Notes: generated by a model from the sequence alone, not told the origin. 64,000 nucleotides of DNA from JBQTIU01 sp052387815 (GCA_052387815.1 JBQTIU010000074.1:20557-84556); one strand, 5' to 3'; shown: positions 8,005-16,359, counted from the first letter of the stretch. A program made the numbers and translations.

Positions 8005-9099
8005 ATGGGCAGGGTGTTCGACTGGTACAAACTCGCCGCTCCGGCGCTGCGAGCGCTCGATCCCGAGACCGCGCACCGCGTCAGCATTCATGCGCTGAAG
8101 CGCGGGCTGGTGCCGCGCTCCCCCGTTGCCGACGACCCGATCCTGCGCCAGCCCGTCTGGGGCCGCGAATTTCCAAATCCCGTCGGGCTCGCCCCGGGCT
8201 TCGACAAGAACGCCGAGGTCTTCGCGGCGATGCTGGCCCGGGGCTTCGGGTTCGTCGAGGTCGGCACCGTGACGCCGCGCCCGCAGGCGGGCAACCCCAG
8301 GCCGCGCGTCTTCCGCCTGGCCGAGGACGAAGCGGTGATCAACCGCCTCGGAATGAACGGCGACGGGCTGGAGGCGGTCCGAGGGCGGCTGGCCCGGCGC
8401 CCTCGCGCGGGCCTCATCGGCATCAATTTCGGGATTAACGAGGACAGCGCCGATGCCATCGCGGACTATGTCGCCGGCGCAGTCGGCCTCGCGCCTTGGG
8501 CCGATTATCTGGTCTGCAACGTCTCCTCGCCCAACACGCCGGGCTTGCGCGACCTGCAGGGCCGCGAGCGCCTGACCCGGCTCCTCGAGCGCGTCCAGGC
8601 GGCGCTTTCCGCCGCCATGCCGCAGGGCGCGCCGCCGCTCCTCGTCAAGATCGCGCCCGACCTCGCGCCCGAGGAGCGTCGCGACATCGCCGAGGTGGCG
8701 CTCGCATCGGGGGTGGCCGGGCTCGTGGTCTCGAACACCACCCTCGCCCGGCCGGCCGGCCTCAAAAGCCGCCATCGCGGCGAGGCCGGCGGCCTGTCGG
8801 GGCGACCGCTGTTCGGGCCCTCGACCGAGCTGCTCGCTGACCTGTACCGGCTCACCCACGGCAAATTGCCGCTGGTCGGCTGCGGCGGGATCTCCGGCGG
8901 GGCCGACGCCTATCTCAAGATCCGCGCCGGGGCGAGCCTGGTCCAGCTCTACACGGCCCTCATCTACAGGGGGCCGCAATTGGTCGGAGCGATCCTGCGC
9001 GAGCTCGCCCTCTGCCTGCGCGCCGACGGGTTCGCCAGTGTGGGCGCGGCCATCGGCGCCGACCATCGCTTAAGGGCTGCGGCCCTTAACGCGCGTTAA
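8005..9099 (+). CDS. pyrD: Dihydroorotate dehydrogenase (quinone), class 2
   Basis: Fourth step of de novo pyrimidine synthesis: oxidises dihydroorotate to orotate at the inner membrane, passing electrons to quinone through FMN. The 364-residue product has the class 2 N-terminal amphipathic region (WYKLAAPALRALDPETAH) that binds membrane and quinone. FMN and substrate motifs follow: GLAPGFDKNAEV, EVGTVTPRPQ, NRLGMNG, and NVSSPNTPGLRDLQ with the catalytic serine, then KIAPDL, SNTT and VGCGGISGG. The frame is open further upstream, but the ATG at 8005 gives the canonical start and has AAGGTG before it. A hairpin overlaps its last codons. Confidence 0.95.
   Translation: MGRVFDWYKLAAPALRALDPETAHRVSIHALKRGLVPRSPVADDPILRQPVWGREFPNPVGLAPGFDKNAEVFAAMLARGFGFVEVGTVTPRPQAGNPRPRVFRLAEDEAVINRLGMNGDGLEAVRGRLARRPRAGLIGINFGINEDSADAIADYVAGAVGLAPWADYLVCNVSSPNTPGLRDLQGRERLTRLLERVQAALSAAMPQGAPPLLVKIAPDLAPEERRDIAEVALASGVAGLVVSNTTLARPAGLKSRHRGEAGGLSGRPLFGPSTELLADLYRLTHGKLPLVGCGGISGGADAYLKIRAGASLVQLYTALIYRGPQLVGAILRELALCLRADGFASVGAAIGADHRLRAAALNAR
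9070..9089 (+). terminator. Short hairpin at the end of pyrD
   Basis: TTAAGGGC and GCCCTTAA form a perfect 8-bp stem with a TGCG loop, inside the last codons of pyrD. There is no T-run after it, so it is a weak candidate for a terminator or an mRNA-stabilising hairpin. Confidence 0.3.
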
Positions 9100-9157
9100 C
9101 CATGCATCAATCTTCGCCCGGCAAAGTGATGGCGGGTGTCCCCGCAAGACAGAGCCG

Positions 9158-10378
9158 ATGCCGGTCGTCAACCATGTCCTGATTGCCGTTTCCTATGCCA
9201 TCGCCGCGGCCGCGGTCAGCATCGCGTTGCCGTTGCACGTCGCCGGGGTCGACCCGCTGTTCGCCGTCCAGGTCGGCATGATGCTGCTCATCGGCTGCGG
9301 GCTCGTCCACGTGGCGAGCGCGCGGCTGGGACGCGAGCAGGCGGTGACGGCTGACCTCGCCATGCTCGGCGCCGGGCAGGTCGAGTTGCGCGACGAGCTC
9401 GCCCGCGCCCGCCAGGAAGCCCGGCGCATCCACGACGCCATCCAGGCGGCGAGCGAGGCGCGTCGAAGCCGGGTCGTCGATCTGGACACGGTGATGACCG
9501 AGGTCCGGGTCCTCCACAACCTGGTCGAACAATTGTCCCGGGGGGCCGAGCCGGCCGGCGAGCGCGAGGACGTGGGCGAGCCGCGCGCCGTCGCCACCGG
9601 AGCGCGTCCGGTCCCGCGGGTGATCGAGTCGCCGGGCGAGGCCGAGGTCCTCGACATCGTCCGCGAGGGCCTGCGCGCCAACCGGGTCGACCTCTACGTC
9701 CAGCCGATCGTCAGCCTGCCGCAACGCAAGCGGCGGCACTACGAGTGCTTCTCGCGCATCCGCGCCGACGACCATTCGATGCTGGTGCCCGACCAGTACA
9801 TCGCTGTGGCCGAGCGCGCCGGCCTGATCGCCGCCATCGACAACATGCTGCTCATGCGCGGCGTCCAGCTCGTCCGGCGGGTCCAGAACAGCCGGCCCGA
9901 TTTCGGCATCTTCGTCAATATCTCGGGGCACACGCTCGCCGACGGCCGGTTTTTCCGCGACTTCGTCGCCTACATGGCCGCGCAGAGGGACCTCGCCTCG
10001 CACCTCGTGTTCGAATTCGCCCAGGCGCATGTCGGTCGCCTCGACGAGGCGGCGATGCTTGAACTCGAGCGCCTGGCGCGGCTCGGCTTCAGGTTCTCGA
10101 TGGACCAGGTGACCGATTTCGCGCTGGCGATCGATGCGCTCGCCGGCCGTCACTTCCGCTTCATCAAGATCGAGGCCGCGCGGCTGCTCGCCGAGACCCG
10201 CGCCGAGCAGCGGCGGTTGGACATGCGCGCCTTCAAGGATACGCTCGACCGCCACGGCATGGATCTCGTCGTCGAGAAGATCGAGAGCGAACAGATCCTC
10301 GTCGAGCTCCTCGATCTGCCCATCGATTTCGGCCAAGGCTATCTGTTCGGCCTGCCGCGCCCCTCGCGCGAAAGTTGA
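9158..10378 (+). CDS. Membrane-anchored EAL-domain protein, degenerate, TipF-like
   Basis: Probable c-di-GMP-binding effector rather than an active phosphodiesterase. The 406-residue product has two N-terminal membrane segments (about residues 5-26 and 33-52), a helical linker (75-130) and an EAL domain (about 160-400). The metal and substrate positions are partly kept: Glu in ECFSR instead of EALxR, Asn in VNISG, Glu in VFEF, Lys in FIKIE and Gln in GQGYLFGLP. The paired Asp motif DDFG reads MDQV, so the second aspartate is Gln, which argues against hydrolysis. Layout and degeneration resemble Caulobacter TipF, a flagellar assembly factor. Its last codons are duplicated at 14880 as part of a junction repeat. 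Confidence 0.8.
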   Translation: MPVVNHVLIAVSYAIAAAAVSIALPLHVAGVDPLFAVQVGMMLLIGCGLVHVASARLGREQAVTADLAMLGAGQVELRDELARARQEARRIHDAIQAASEARRSRVVDLDTVMTEVRVLHNLVEQLSRGAEPAGEREDVGEPRAVATGARPVPRVIESPGEAEVLDIVREGLRANRVDLYVQPIVSLPQRKRRHYECFSRIRADDHSMLVPDQYIAVAERAGLIAAIDNMLLMRGVQLVRRVQNSRPDFGIFVNISGHTLADGRFFRDFVAYMAAQRDLASHLVFEFAQAHVGRLDEAAMLELERLARLGFRFSMDQVTDFALAIDALAGRHFRFIKIEAARLLAETRAEQRRLDMRAFKDTLDRHGMDLVVEKIESEQILVELLDLPIDFGQGYLFGLPRPSRES

Positions 10379-10578
10379 ACCGCGAGGGCCAAGCGTGGCA
10401 CAACGCCCGCCGCCATGGCCGACCGCGATCCGTCCCGGCCCCTGCCGCCCCCCATCGTCCCGGGCCGGCGCGCGCTCGCCCAGCGCTACGACGGCTTCAT
10501 CGTCGATCTGTGGGGCTGTCTGCACGACGGGGTGGCGCCGTTTCCGGTCGCGGTCGCGATGCTCCGCGGCCTGCTGGC
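10364..10578 (+). repeat. Left copy of a direct repeat flanking the ABC-transporter cassette
   Basis: From 10364 the sequence matches the stretch beginning at 14880. The first 75 bp are identical; they cover the last codons of the EAL gene, the spacer, and the start of the HAD gene. A patch of about 50 bp then differs, followed by about 60 bp that is nearly identical, and similarity fades near 10578. The intact HAD gene is at the right copy, so the transporter cassette splits an original EAL-HAD junction. Confidence 0.85.
10415..10578 (+). pseudogene. 5' fragment of HAD-IIA phosphatase gene (paralogue of 14931-15824)
   Basis: The frame from the ATG at 10415 encodes MADRDPSR and the HAD motif I region DLWGCLHDG, as in the intact gene at 14931, but similarity ends after about 55 residues. 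The rest of the protein (motifs II, III and IV) is missing, and the following sequence runs into the 3' flank of the ABC permease gene on the opposite strand. The open frame continues to 11071 only as an antisense read of the permease and should not be taken as a gene. Confidence 0.85.
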
Positions 10579-10678
10579 CGGCCTGCCGGAGAAGGCGATG
10601 ACCATGGTCTCGCACCGGCTCGCCACGCGGCTGCTGTTCGCCCGCCGCCGTTACAGGGCGACGACGACGCGCCACGGT

Positions 10679-11485
10679 CTAGCGCAGGTGACGCGACACG
10701 CCGGTCAGGCGCTCCATCAGCACGACGAGGAGCAGCGTGGCGACGATCAGCACCCCAGAGACCGCCGCGACGCGCACATCGAGGCTGCCTTCCATCAGGT
10801 GCCACATGCGGATCGGGAGCACCACGGTGCGCGCGTCGGACAGGAACAGCGACACCGGGATGTTGTCGAACGACGCCAGGAAGGCGATGAACGCGCCGGC
10901 GGACACGCCGGCGCGGATCGATGGGAACGTGACCCGGCGGAAGGTGTAGAAGGAAGAGGCGCCGAGGCTCTCCGAGCTCTCGAGCAACGCCGGATCGAGC
11001 CGGGCGAGCGCCGCCACCGTGGTCCTGAGCACCAGCGGCACCGAAACCACCACGTGCCCGGCGATCAGTGAGTAGATCGACAGCGGATAGCCGAGGGTGG
11101 TGATCAGCATGACCAGCGCCAGCCCGAAGGCGAGCGAGGGCAGGATCAGCGGCGACATGAAGATGTTGTCGAGCGCCCGGGCTACGATCGAGCGGCTGCG
11201 GGCGATGTAGAGCGCGGCCGGGACGGCGAGCGCGATGGCGACGGCCGTCGCCGCGAACGCCACCTTGAGGCTGATCACTGTCGCTTCGACGATGTCGGCC
11301 GAGTCCAAGAGGCTGGCGTACCAGCGCAGCGAGTAGCCCGGCGGCGGGAAGCGCAGCGCGTAGGAGTCGGTGAGCGAGACGACGAGCACGATCACGGTAG
11401 GCGCCATTAAGAGGACGATCGCGGCGGCGGCGAGGCCGAAGAACACCGCGCCGAAGGACAGGCGCCCGACCAGGTCCATCGTCAT
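10679..11485 (-). CDS. ABC transporter permease, spermidine/putrescine type (PotC-like)
   Basis: Second inner-membrane permease of a polyamine-type or related importer. The 268-residue product has six membrane segments. The cytoplasmic coupling loop is seen in LESSESLGASSFYTFRRVTFP, whose EsLGA..G-like EAA motif docks on the ATPase. It is the last gene of the minus-strand operon, 3 bp after the first permease gene. About 100 bp downstream is the truncated HAD fragment. Confidence 0.9.
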   Translation of the reverse strand: MTMDLVGRLSFGAVFFGLAAAAIVLLMAPTVIVLVVSLTDSYALRFPPPGYSLRWYASLLDSADIVEATVISLKVAFAATAVAIALAVPAALYIARSRSIVARALDNIFMSPLILPSLAFGLALVMLITTLGYPLSIYSLIAGHVVVSVPLVLRTTVAALARLDPALLESSESLGASSFYTFRRVTFPSIRAGVSAGAFIAFLASFDNIPVSLFLSDARTVVLPIRMWHLMEGSLDVRVAAVSGVLIVATLLLVVLMERLTGVSRHLR

Positions 11486-11488
11486 TGC

Positions 11489-12349
11489 TCAGCCCCCGGC
11501 GGCGTAGCCGCGCGAGGCGCGGCCCAGCGCGTTGAACGCCGAGATCGCCGCCAGCACGGTGATCAGCAGGATGATCGACACCGCGGCGGAGAACGGCCAG
11601 TCGTTGAGCGAGATCGCCTGCTGGTAAATGAACAGCGGCATGTAGATCAGCCGGCCGCCGCCGACCACCGTCTGGGTGACGAAGGCGGTGACCGCCGCGG
11701 CGAAGACCAGCATCGAGCCGGCGACCACGCCCGGCAAGGTGAGGGGCAGGGTGACCTTCCAGAAGGTGCGCCACGGTCCGGCCCCGAGCGCGGTCGAGGC
11801 CTCGATGATCCTGTGGTCGAGCTGGCCGAACGAGGTCAACAGCGGCAGGACCATGAGGGGGAGCTGGATCTGGGCGAGCGCCACCACCACCGCGCCCGGC
11901 GTGTAGAGGAGCCGGAGCGGCGCCTCGGCCAGGCCGAGCTCGACCAGAGCCGTGTTGACCACCCCCTGCCGTCCGAGGATGACGATCCAGGCGAAGGTGC
12001 GCACCACGACGCTGGTCAGCAGCGGCAGCACGGTGACGAACAGCAGCCAAGCCTGCAGCCAGCGCGGGGCGCGCGCGTGGGCGTAGGCGAGCGGGTACCC
12101 GAGGACCAGGCATACGGCCGTCACCTTGACCCCGAGCCACAGCGTGTCGGCGAGGATCTCGAGGGTGAAGTGGTCGGTCAGGAACTTGACGTACTGGTCG
12201 GGCCCGAGCGCGGTGAGCGCCCGTGAGGTGAACGCGCTCAGCGCCAGCATCACCGCCAGCGGCGCGAAGAAGAAGACGAGGAAGAACAGCGTGAGCGGCA
12301 GCGACAGCTGCCACTCACGGGAACGGAGGAGCGTCGGGCCGGAGGTCAG
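11489..12349 (-). CDS. ABC transporter permease, spermidine/putrescine type (PotB-like), unusual start
   Basis: First permease of the importer, about 286 residues, with membrane segments beginning at SLPLTLFFLVFFFAPL and an EAA loop at IIEASTALGAGPWRTFWKV. No ATG, GTG or TTG lies at the expected 5' end. The CTG at 12349 overlaps the binding-protein stop codon as CTGA, the same geometry as the common ATGA coupling overlap. Starting at the next in-frame GTG would remove half of the first membrane segment. I therefore propose CTG with coupled translation; a sequence error at this base would equally explain it. Confidence 0.82.
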   Translation of the reverse strand: MTSGPTLLRSREWQLSLPLTLFFLVFFFAPLAVMLALSAFTSRALTALGPDQYVKFLTDHFTLEILADTLWLGVKVTAVCLVLGYPLAYAHARAPRWLQAWLLFVTVLPLLTSVVVRTFAWIVILGRQGVVNTALVELGLAEAPLRLLYTPGAVVVALAQIQLPLMVLPLLTSFGQLDHRIIEASTALGAGPWRTFWKVTLPLTLPGVVAGSMLVFAAAVTAFVTQTVVGGGRLIYMPLFIYQQAISLNDWPFSAAVSIILLITVLAAISAFNALGRASRGYAAGG

Positions 12350-13398
12350 ATCCGGATCTCCCGATTGAAGCGATCGATCAACCGGGGCCGCTGCTTGTTG
12401 ATCTCGGCCCAGTCGAGGATAATCGAGCGGTGCATCATGTCCGGCACGTCGGCGCCGAGGAAGGCGATCTGCGGGCTGAACTTGACGTTGCTGTTGGTCG
12501 GCACGAAGAAGAACGGCGGATCCATCAGCGCGCGCTGGACCTCCGGGCTCAGCATGATGTCGATGTACCGCGCGGCCAGCTCCGGCACCTTCGAGTTCTT
12601 GACGATGTGCATGCTGGTGCGGATGAGCACCGGGGCGTTGCCTGGCACCGCGAAGTCGATGTCGACGCCGCGATGCTTGAGCAGCATCACGTTGTTGAGG
12701 TAGTTGGGCGCGATATCGATCTCGCCCTGCTGGAACAGCGCGGCGAGCGCCCCGGGGCTGGCCGCGACCGAGGCGACGTTGGGCAGCAGCTCCTTGACCC
12801 GGCGGAAGGCCGGCTCGAAGTCCTTCTCGCTGCCCCCGTTGAGCTTGGAGATCTCGCACATATATGCGGTGCCGAGGCTGCTCGCCATGCCGGTCAATCC
12901 GACGCGGCCCTTGAGCTCAGCGCGCCACAGGTCGTTCCACGAGGTCGGCCGGGCGCGCACCTTCTTCGGGTTGTAGGCGAGCCCGATCACCTGCGCGGAG
13001 ACCGTCGGGCCGGTATTGTTGATGCCACGGAAGGCCTCGGGAAGCTGCGCCAGGTGCTGGCTGCGCGCCGCCGGGAAAGGCGCCAGGATGTCGGTGTCGA
13101 GATTGTCGAGCAGCGGCCCCTCGTCGAAGAGCACCACGTCGAAGGGCGGATTGGCGCGCGCCGCGGTGATCTTCGCCACCTGCTCGACCACCAGCATCGG
13201 GGTCAGCGTCACTTCGGCCCCGGTCGCCTGCTTGACGCGCGGCACGAGGACGGTGCGATACGCCTCCTCGAAGCTGCCCGGATAGGCGGTGGCGACGATG
13301 GTCTGCTGGGCCGCGGCGCGGCCCGGCACGAGGGTGGCGGCGCCGAGCGCGAGTCCGGCGCCGAGCATGTCACGGCGAGTCAGGGGGGGCGGGGTCAT
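12346..13398 (-). CDS. ABC transporter periplasmic binding protein (extracellular solute-binding family, PotD/IdiA-like)
   Basis: Binds the substrate in the periplasm. The 350-residue product begins with a twin-arginine signal (TRRDMLGAGLALGAATLVPG, cleavage expected after an Ala-rich stretch near residue 32), followed by a mature region typical of polyamine, thiamine or iron-type binding proteins. An AAGGAG ribosome binding site sits 7 nt before the ATG at 13398, and the gene follows the ATPase stop by 5 bp. Polyamine is the usual guess for this ATPase-binding protein-permease-permease order; opines and other small amines are alternatives. Confidence 0.88.
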   Translation of the reverse strand: MTPPPLTRRDMLGAGLALGAATLVPGRAAAQQTIVATAYPGSFEEAYRTVLVPRVKQATGAEVTLTPMLVVEQVAKITAARANPPFDVVLFDEGPLLDNLDTDILAPFPAARSQHLAQLPEAFRGINNTGPTVSAQVIGLAYNPKKVRARPTSWNDLWRAELKGRVGLTGMASSLGTAYMCEISKLNGGSEKDFEPAFRRVKELLPNVASVAASPGALAALFQQGEIDIAPNYLNNVMLLKHRGVDIDFAVPGNAPVLIRTSMHIVKNSKVPELAARYIDIMLSPEVQRALMDPPFFFVPTNSNVKFSPQIAFLGADVPDMMHRSIILDWAEINKQRPRLIDRFNREIRI

Positions 13399-13403
13399 GG
13401 GCT

Positions 13404-14567
13404 TCACTCCTTCAGGTTGAGGACGTCCGATTCGGCGAACACCGGCGCCGAGTCCGGCGCAATGAAATTGAGGTAGACCGCCGCGTCGACGGCGTAAGGC
13501 GCGATCTCGGCGGTGCGCGGTGAAACACACTTGACGGCGGCGCCGCGGCCGAGGTCGATCTCGTAGATCACCGAGGCGCCAAGCGGCATCGCGGCGACCA
13601 CCCTTCCGGCCAGACGGCCGGCCGCGGCCGACACGGTGAGCTCGAACCGCTCCGGCCGGATGGAAACCGCGATCCGCGTGCCCTCAGGGTACAGGGCGGC
13701 GCCCTTGACCGCCACCCGGGCGCCGCCGTCGAGCGCGATCTCGGCGCCGTCGGCGCCCGCCCGCGCCACCACACCGGGGAGCAGGTTGGTCGTGCCGACG
13801 AACGAGCTGACGAAGGGGTCGCTCGGCTGGTCGTAGATCTCCAAGGGCGAGGCGAACTGGTGCAGCCGGCCGCGGTTCAACACCGCAATGCGGCTCGCCA
13901 TGCTCATCGCCTCGTCCTGGTCGTGGGTGACCAGCACCGTGGTGACACCGAGCTCGCGCTGGAGGCGCTTGATCTCGATCTGCATGTCGAGCCTGAGACC
14001 CCGGTCGAGCGCGCTGAACGGCTCGTCGAGCAGCAGGATGCGCGGCTCGACCGCCAGCACGCGCGCCACCGCCACCCGCTGCTGCTGGCCGCCCGACAGC
14101 TCGCGCGGGACGCGATGGCGCAACGCGCCGAGGCGCACCAGCTCCAGCATCTTGCTGACCTGGACGCGGACCTCCTCGCGCGGTCGGCGGCGGGCCTTCA
14201 GCCCGTAGGCGATGTTCTCCTCGACCGTCATGTGTGGAAAAAGGGCGTAGCTCTGGAAGACGATGCCGACGTTGCGCGCACCCGCCGGCATGTCGGTCAC
14301 GGCTGCGCCGTCGATCAGCACCTCGCCCCGGGTCGGTCGGATGAACCCGGCGATGACGCGCAGCAGCGTCGTCTTGCCGCAGCCGCTGGGTCCGAGCAGG
14401 GCGACGAACTCGCCCGGCGCGACGTCCAGTCCGACGTCGCTGACCGCCGGCGTGGCGCCGAAGCGGTGCGTGATGCCGGCAAGCGACAACGCATGAGCGC
14501 GCCGCTCGGCCGGCGCGCCCGGCGCGGGCGCCGCCGCGCGCGCCGAGCCTGTCGCTCCGTCAACCAC
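13404..14567 (-). CDS. ABC transporter ATP-binding protein, polyamine type (PotA-like)
   Basis: Energises the importer. The 387-residue product shows Walker A GPSGCGKTT, the Q-loop in VFQSYALFPHM, the signature LSGGQQQRVAVAR, Walker B ILLLDEPFSALD, the H-loop in VTHDQDEA, and a C-terminal TOBE-like region with IRPE. I choose the GTG at 14567 because GAGGGAAG lies just upstream; the more distal in-frame ATG at 14699 falls inside a MITE-like element and would add 44 residues foreign to the family. First gene of the four-gene minus-strand operon. Confidence 0.92.
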   Translation of the reverse strand: MVDGATGSARAAAPAPGAPAERRAHALSLAGITHRFGATPAVSDVGLDVAPGEFVALLGPSGCGKTTLLRVIAGFIRPTRGEVLIDGAAVTDMPAGARNVGIVFQSYALFPHMTVEENIAYGLKARRRPREEVRVQVSKMLELVRLGALRHRVPRELSGGQQQRVAVARVLAVEPRILLLDEPFSALDRGLRLDMQIEIKRLQRELGVTTVLVTHDQDEAMSMASRIAVLNRGRLHQFASPLEIYDQPSDPFVSSFVGTTNLLPGVVARAGADGAEIALDGGARVAVKGAALYPEGTRIAVSIRPERFELTVSAAAGRLAGRVVAAMPLGASVIYEIDLGRGAAVKCVSPRTAEIAPYAVDAAVYLNFIAPDSAPVFAESDVLNLKE

Positions 14568-14624
14568 TCTGCTTCCCTCGACGATCCCGTCGCACCGGAT
14601 GCCCGCGAGAATAGCAGTTTTTAG

Positions 14625-14769
14625 CAGGGTGCGGAAAAAGGAATTTCGAGCGCCGACGACGCAAGATGGATTCGCCGGTCGATCGCTGAACGCAACCATG
14701 ATTCAAAGACGAGATGCTGATTCGGTTGTTGCGCCATCAGCTTCCTCGTCGGAGTTTTTCCGCACCCTG
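14625..14769. mobile_element. 145-bp MITE-like element with 15-bp perfect inverted ends
   Basis: CAGGGTGCGGAAAAA at 14625-14639 is repeated exactly in inverted form at 14755-14769. The 115 bp between carry no transposase gene. It lies just upstream of the ABC operon, 58 bp before the ATPase start, and could contribute to its promoter or mark the boundary of the inserted cassette. A target duplication could not be defined. Confidence 0.65.
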
Positions 14770-14879
14770 GTAGAGGGCCGATCAGGCCTCCGCCGCGCCC
14801 GGCGCGGCGCGCGTCGATGGAACCGCGGCCGGCGGGCTGCGTAGGATAGCGACCGCGGCGCGGCGCGGCGCCGCGCCTA

Positions 14880-15093
14880 TCGCGCGAAAGTTGAACCGCG
14901 AGGGCCAAGCGTGGCACAACGCCCGCCGCCATGGCCGACCGCGATCCGTCCCGGCTCCCGCCCGTCGTCCCCGGCCTCGGCGCGCTTGCCGCGCGCTATG
15001 ACGGCTTCATCGTCGATCTGTGGGGCTGCCTGCACGACGGGGTGGCGCCGTTTCCGGGCGCACTCGCGGCGCTGCGGCGGCTGATCGCCGCCG
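14880..15093 (+). repeat. Right copy of the direct repeat flanking the ABC-transporter cassette
   Basis: Matches 10364-10578 in the same orientation. It includes a remnant of the last EAL-gene codons (SRES and stop) that has no function here, then the leader and first part of the intact HAD gene. Confidence 0.85.
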
Positions 15094-15824
15094 GCAAGCG
15101 CGTGCTTGTGCTGTCGAACGCCCCGCGCCGGGCGCACGCGGTGGCCGCCGGCATGGCGCGGTTGGGGGTCGGCGCCGACCTCTACGACGCGGTGCTGTCC
15201 TCCGGCGAGGTCGCCTGGCAGGCGCTGGCCCGGCGCGAGGATCCCTGGCACGCCCGGCTGGGGGTGCGCTGCTTTCACCTCGGGCCGGACCGCGATCTCG
15301 GCATGCTCGAGGGCAACGGCCTCGTACCCGTCGGATCGGTCGAGGAGGCCGAATTCATCCTCGCCACCGGCCCCCGCGACGACCAGGCGAGCGTGGCGGC
15401 GCACGAGCCGGTGTTGGCCGCCGGCCTCGCGCGGCGCCTGCCGATGCTGTGCGCCAACCCCGACCTCGAAGTCATCCGCGGCGCCGACCGGCTGATCTGC
15501 GCGGGCGCGCTCGCGACCGCCTACGCGGCGAGGGGCGGCGAGGTCCGCTATCACGGCAAGCCCTACGCGTCTGTCTACGACGCCGGACTCCGGCTGCTCG
15601 GCATCGCCGAGCGGGCCCGCGTGCTGGCGGTCGGCGACTCGCTCATGACCGACATCGCCGGCGCCCGCGGCGCGGGGCTCGACGCCGCCTTCATTCCCGG
15701 CGGCCTCCACGGGCGCGAGCTCGGCGCCGGCATGGGCGAGACCCCCGAACCCGCGGTGCTGCTGCGCCTCCTCCAGGCGTTCGCGGTCACGCCGAGCGCC
15801 ATCCTGCCGGCGTTGCGCTGGTAA
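14931..15824 (+). CDS. HAD-superfamily class IIA hydrolase, TIGR01459 type
   Basis: Cytoplasmic phosphatase-like protein of unknown substrate, 297 residues. Motif I is DLWGCLHDG: Trp replaces the usual second aspartate, as is normal for this alphaproteobacterial subfamily. Motif II is SNAPR, motif III the Lys in YHGKPYASVYD, and motif IV VGDSLMTDIAGARGAG. Relatives act as sugar or nucleotide phosphatases, but the altered motif I makes catalysis uncertain. The gene was originally next to the EAL gene; the ABC cassette now separates them. Confidence 0.88.
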   Translation: MADRDPSRLPPVVPGLGALAARYDGFIVDLWGCLHDGVAPFPGALAALRRLIAAGKRVLVLSNAPRRAHAVAAGMARLGVGADLYDAVLSSGEVAWQALARREDPWHARLGVRCFHLGPDRDLGMLEGNGLVPVGSVEEAEFILATGPRDDQASVAAHEPVLAAGLARRLPMLCANPDLEVIRGADRLICAGALATAYAARGGEVRYHGKPYASVYDAGLRLLGIAERARVLAVGDSLMTDIAGARGAGLDAAFIPGGLHGRELGAGMGETPEPAVLLRLLQAFAVTPSAILPALRW

Positions 15825-15831
15825 GCGGCCG

Positions 15832-16176
15832 TCAATGCTCGCTGCCGTGGAGGATCTTGTCCTCGAGGCCGGTCCGGTAGGCCAGGCCGGCGGCGGTGAG
15901 GATGCAGGCGAGGGGAAACATCGATCGGATGAGGCCCTTGCGCTCGAGCGCCGCCCAGGCGCCTTGATGCGCAAGGCCCGTCGCGTCGCGCGCCAGGACG
16001 GCGTGGGGCCCAATGTGAAAATGGTCGCCGTGCAGGGCCGGCAGGCCTGAGACCATCATCGCGCCTGGCTCGTCGGCCGGCGTGCCGTGCCCGGGCAGGC
16101 GGGCGAGCGCTTGCAGGAGGGTCAGCGTCTTGAGCTGGAGCGGGTTGAGCTGCAAGGGATTGACGGTCTTCGGCAT
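15832..16176 (-). CDS. Conserved-type small hypothetical protein
   Basis: A 114-residue protein I do not recognise. The N terminus has a repeated NPLQL element (NPLQLNPLQLKTLTLLQALA), the middle is His-rich (HGDHFHIGPHAVLARD), and the C terminus has a hydrophobic segment (SMFPLACILTAAGLAYRTG). AAGGG precedes the ATG at 16176 at good spacing, supporting translation. The start codon is followed by MPKTVNP. It is convergent with the HAD gene, separated by 7 bp. The His cluster could bind a metal, but nothing more can be claimed. Confidence 0.65.
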   Translation of the reverse strand: MPKTVNPLQLNPLQLKTLTLLQALARLPGHGTPADEPGAMMVSGLPALHGDHFHIGPHAVLARDATGLAHQGAWAALERKGLIRSMFPLACILTAAGLAYRTGLEDKILHGSEH

Positions 16177-16206
16177 GGGTCCCTTTCGGACGCGGGGGGC
16201 GGGGTC

Positions 16207-16359
16207 GTAGGGGCGAGGCCGCGAGGCAGCGCCTCGCGTCTCGCCGGTCTCAAGACCCGCCCGAGGGGCCGGTTTGAAACCGGCCCCTACACTGTCATTT
16301 CGGGTGTAGGGGCGGGTCTCAAGACCCGCCCGAGGGGCCGGTTTGAAACCGGCCCCTAC
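16207..16359. repeat. Two modular hairpin repeats (GTAGGGGC...GCCCCTAC family)
   Basis: Unit one (16207-16290) contains a GCGAGGC/GCCTCGC stem, a GGTCTCAAGACC stem and a GGCCGGTTTGAAACCGGCC stem. Unit two (16316-16359) repeats the last two stems almost exactly. Both open with GTAGGGGC and close with GCCCCTAC. The pair sits between the small hypothetical gene and the cyclase gene. Confidence 0.85.

Noticed and set aside
10415..11071. Apparent 218-residue protein starting with the HAD sequence
   Set aside because: Only the first 55 residues match HAD; the rest is antisense to the ABC permease gene. Treated as a gene fragment.
14568..14699. ATG at 14699 as start of the polyamine-type ATPase
   Set aside because: The added 44 residues are encoded partly by a MITE-like element and do not match the family; the GTG at 14567 has a good ribosome binding site.
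16207..16359. CRISPR-like pair of repeats
   Set aside because: Only two units, each internally palindromic with variable stems, and no cas gene nearby; better explained as the dispersed hairpin family.
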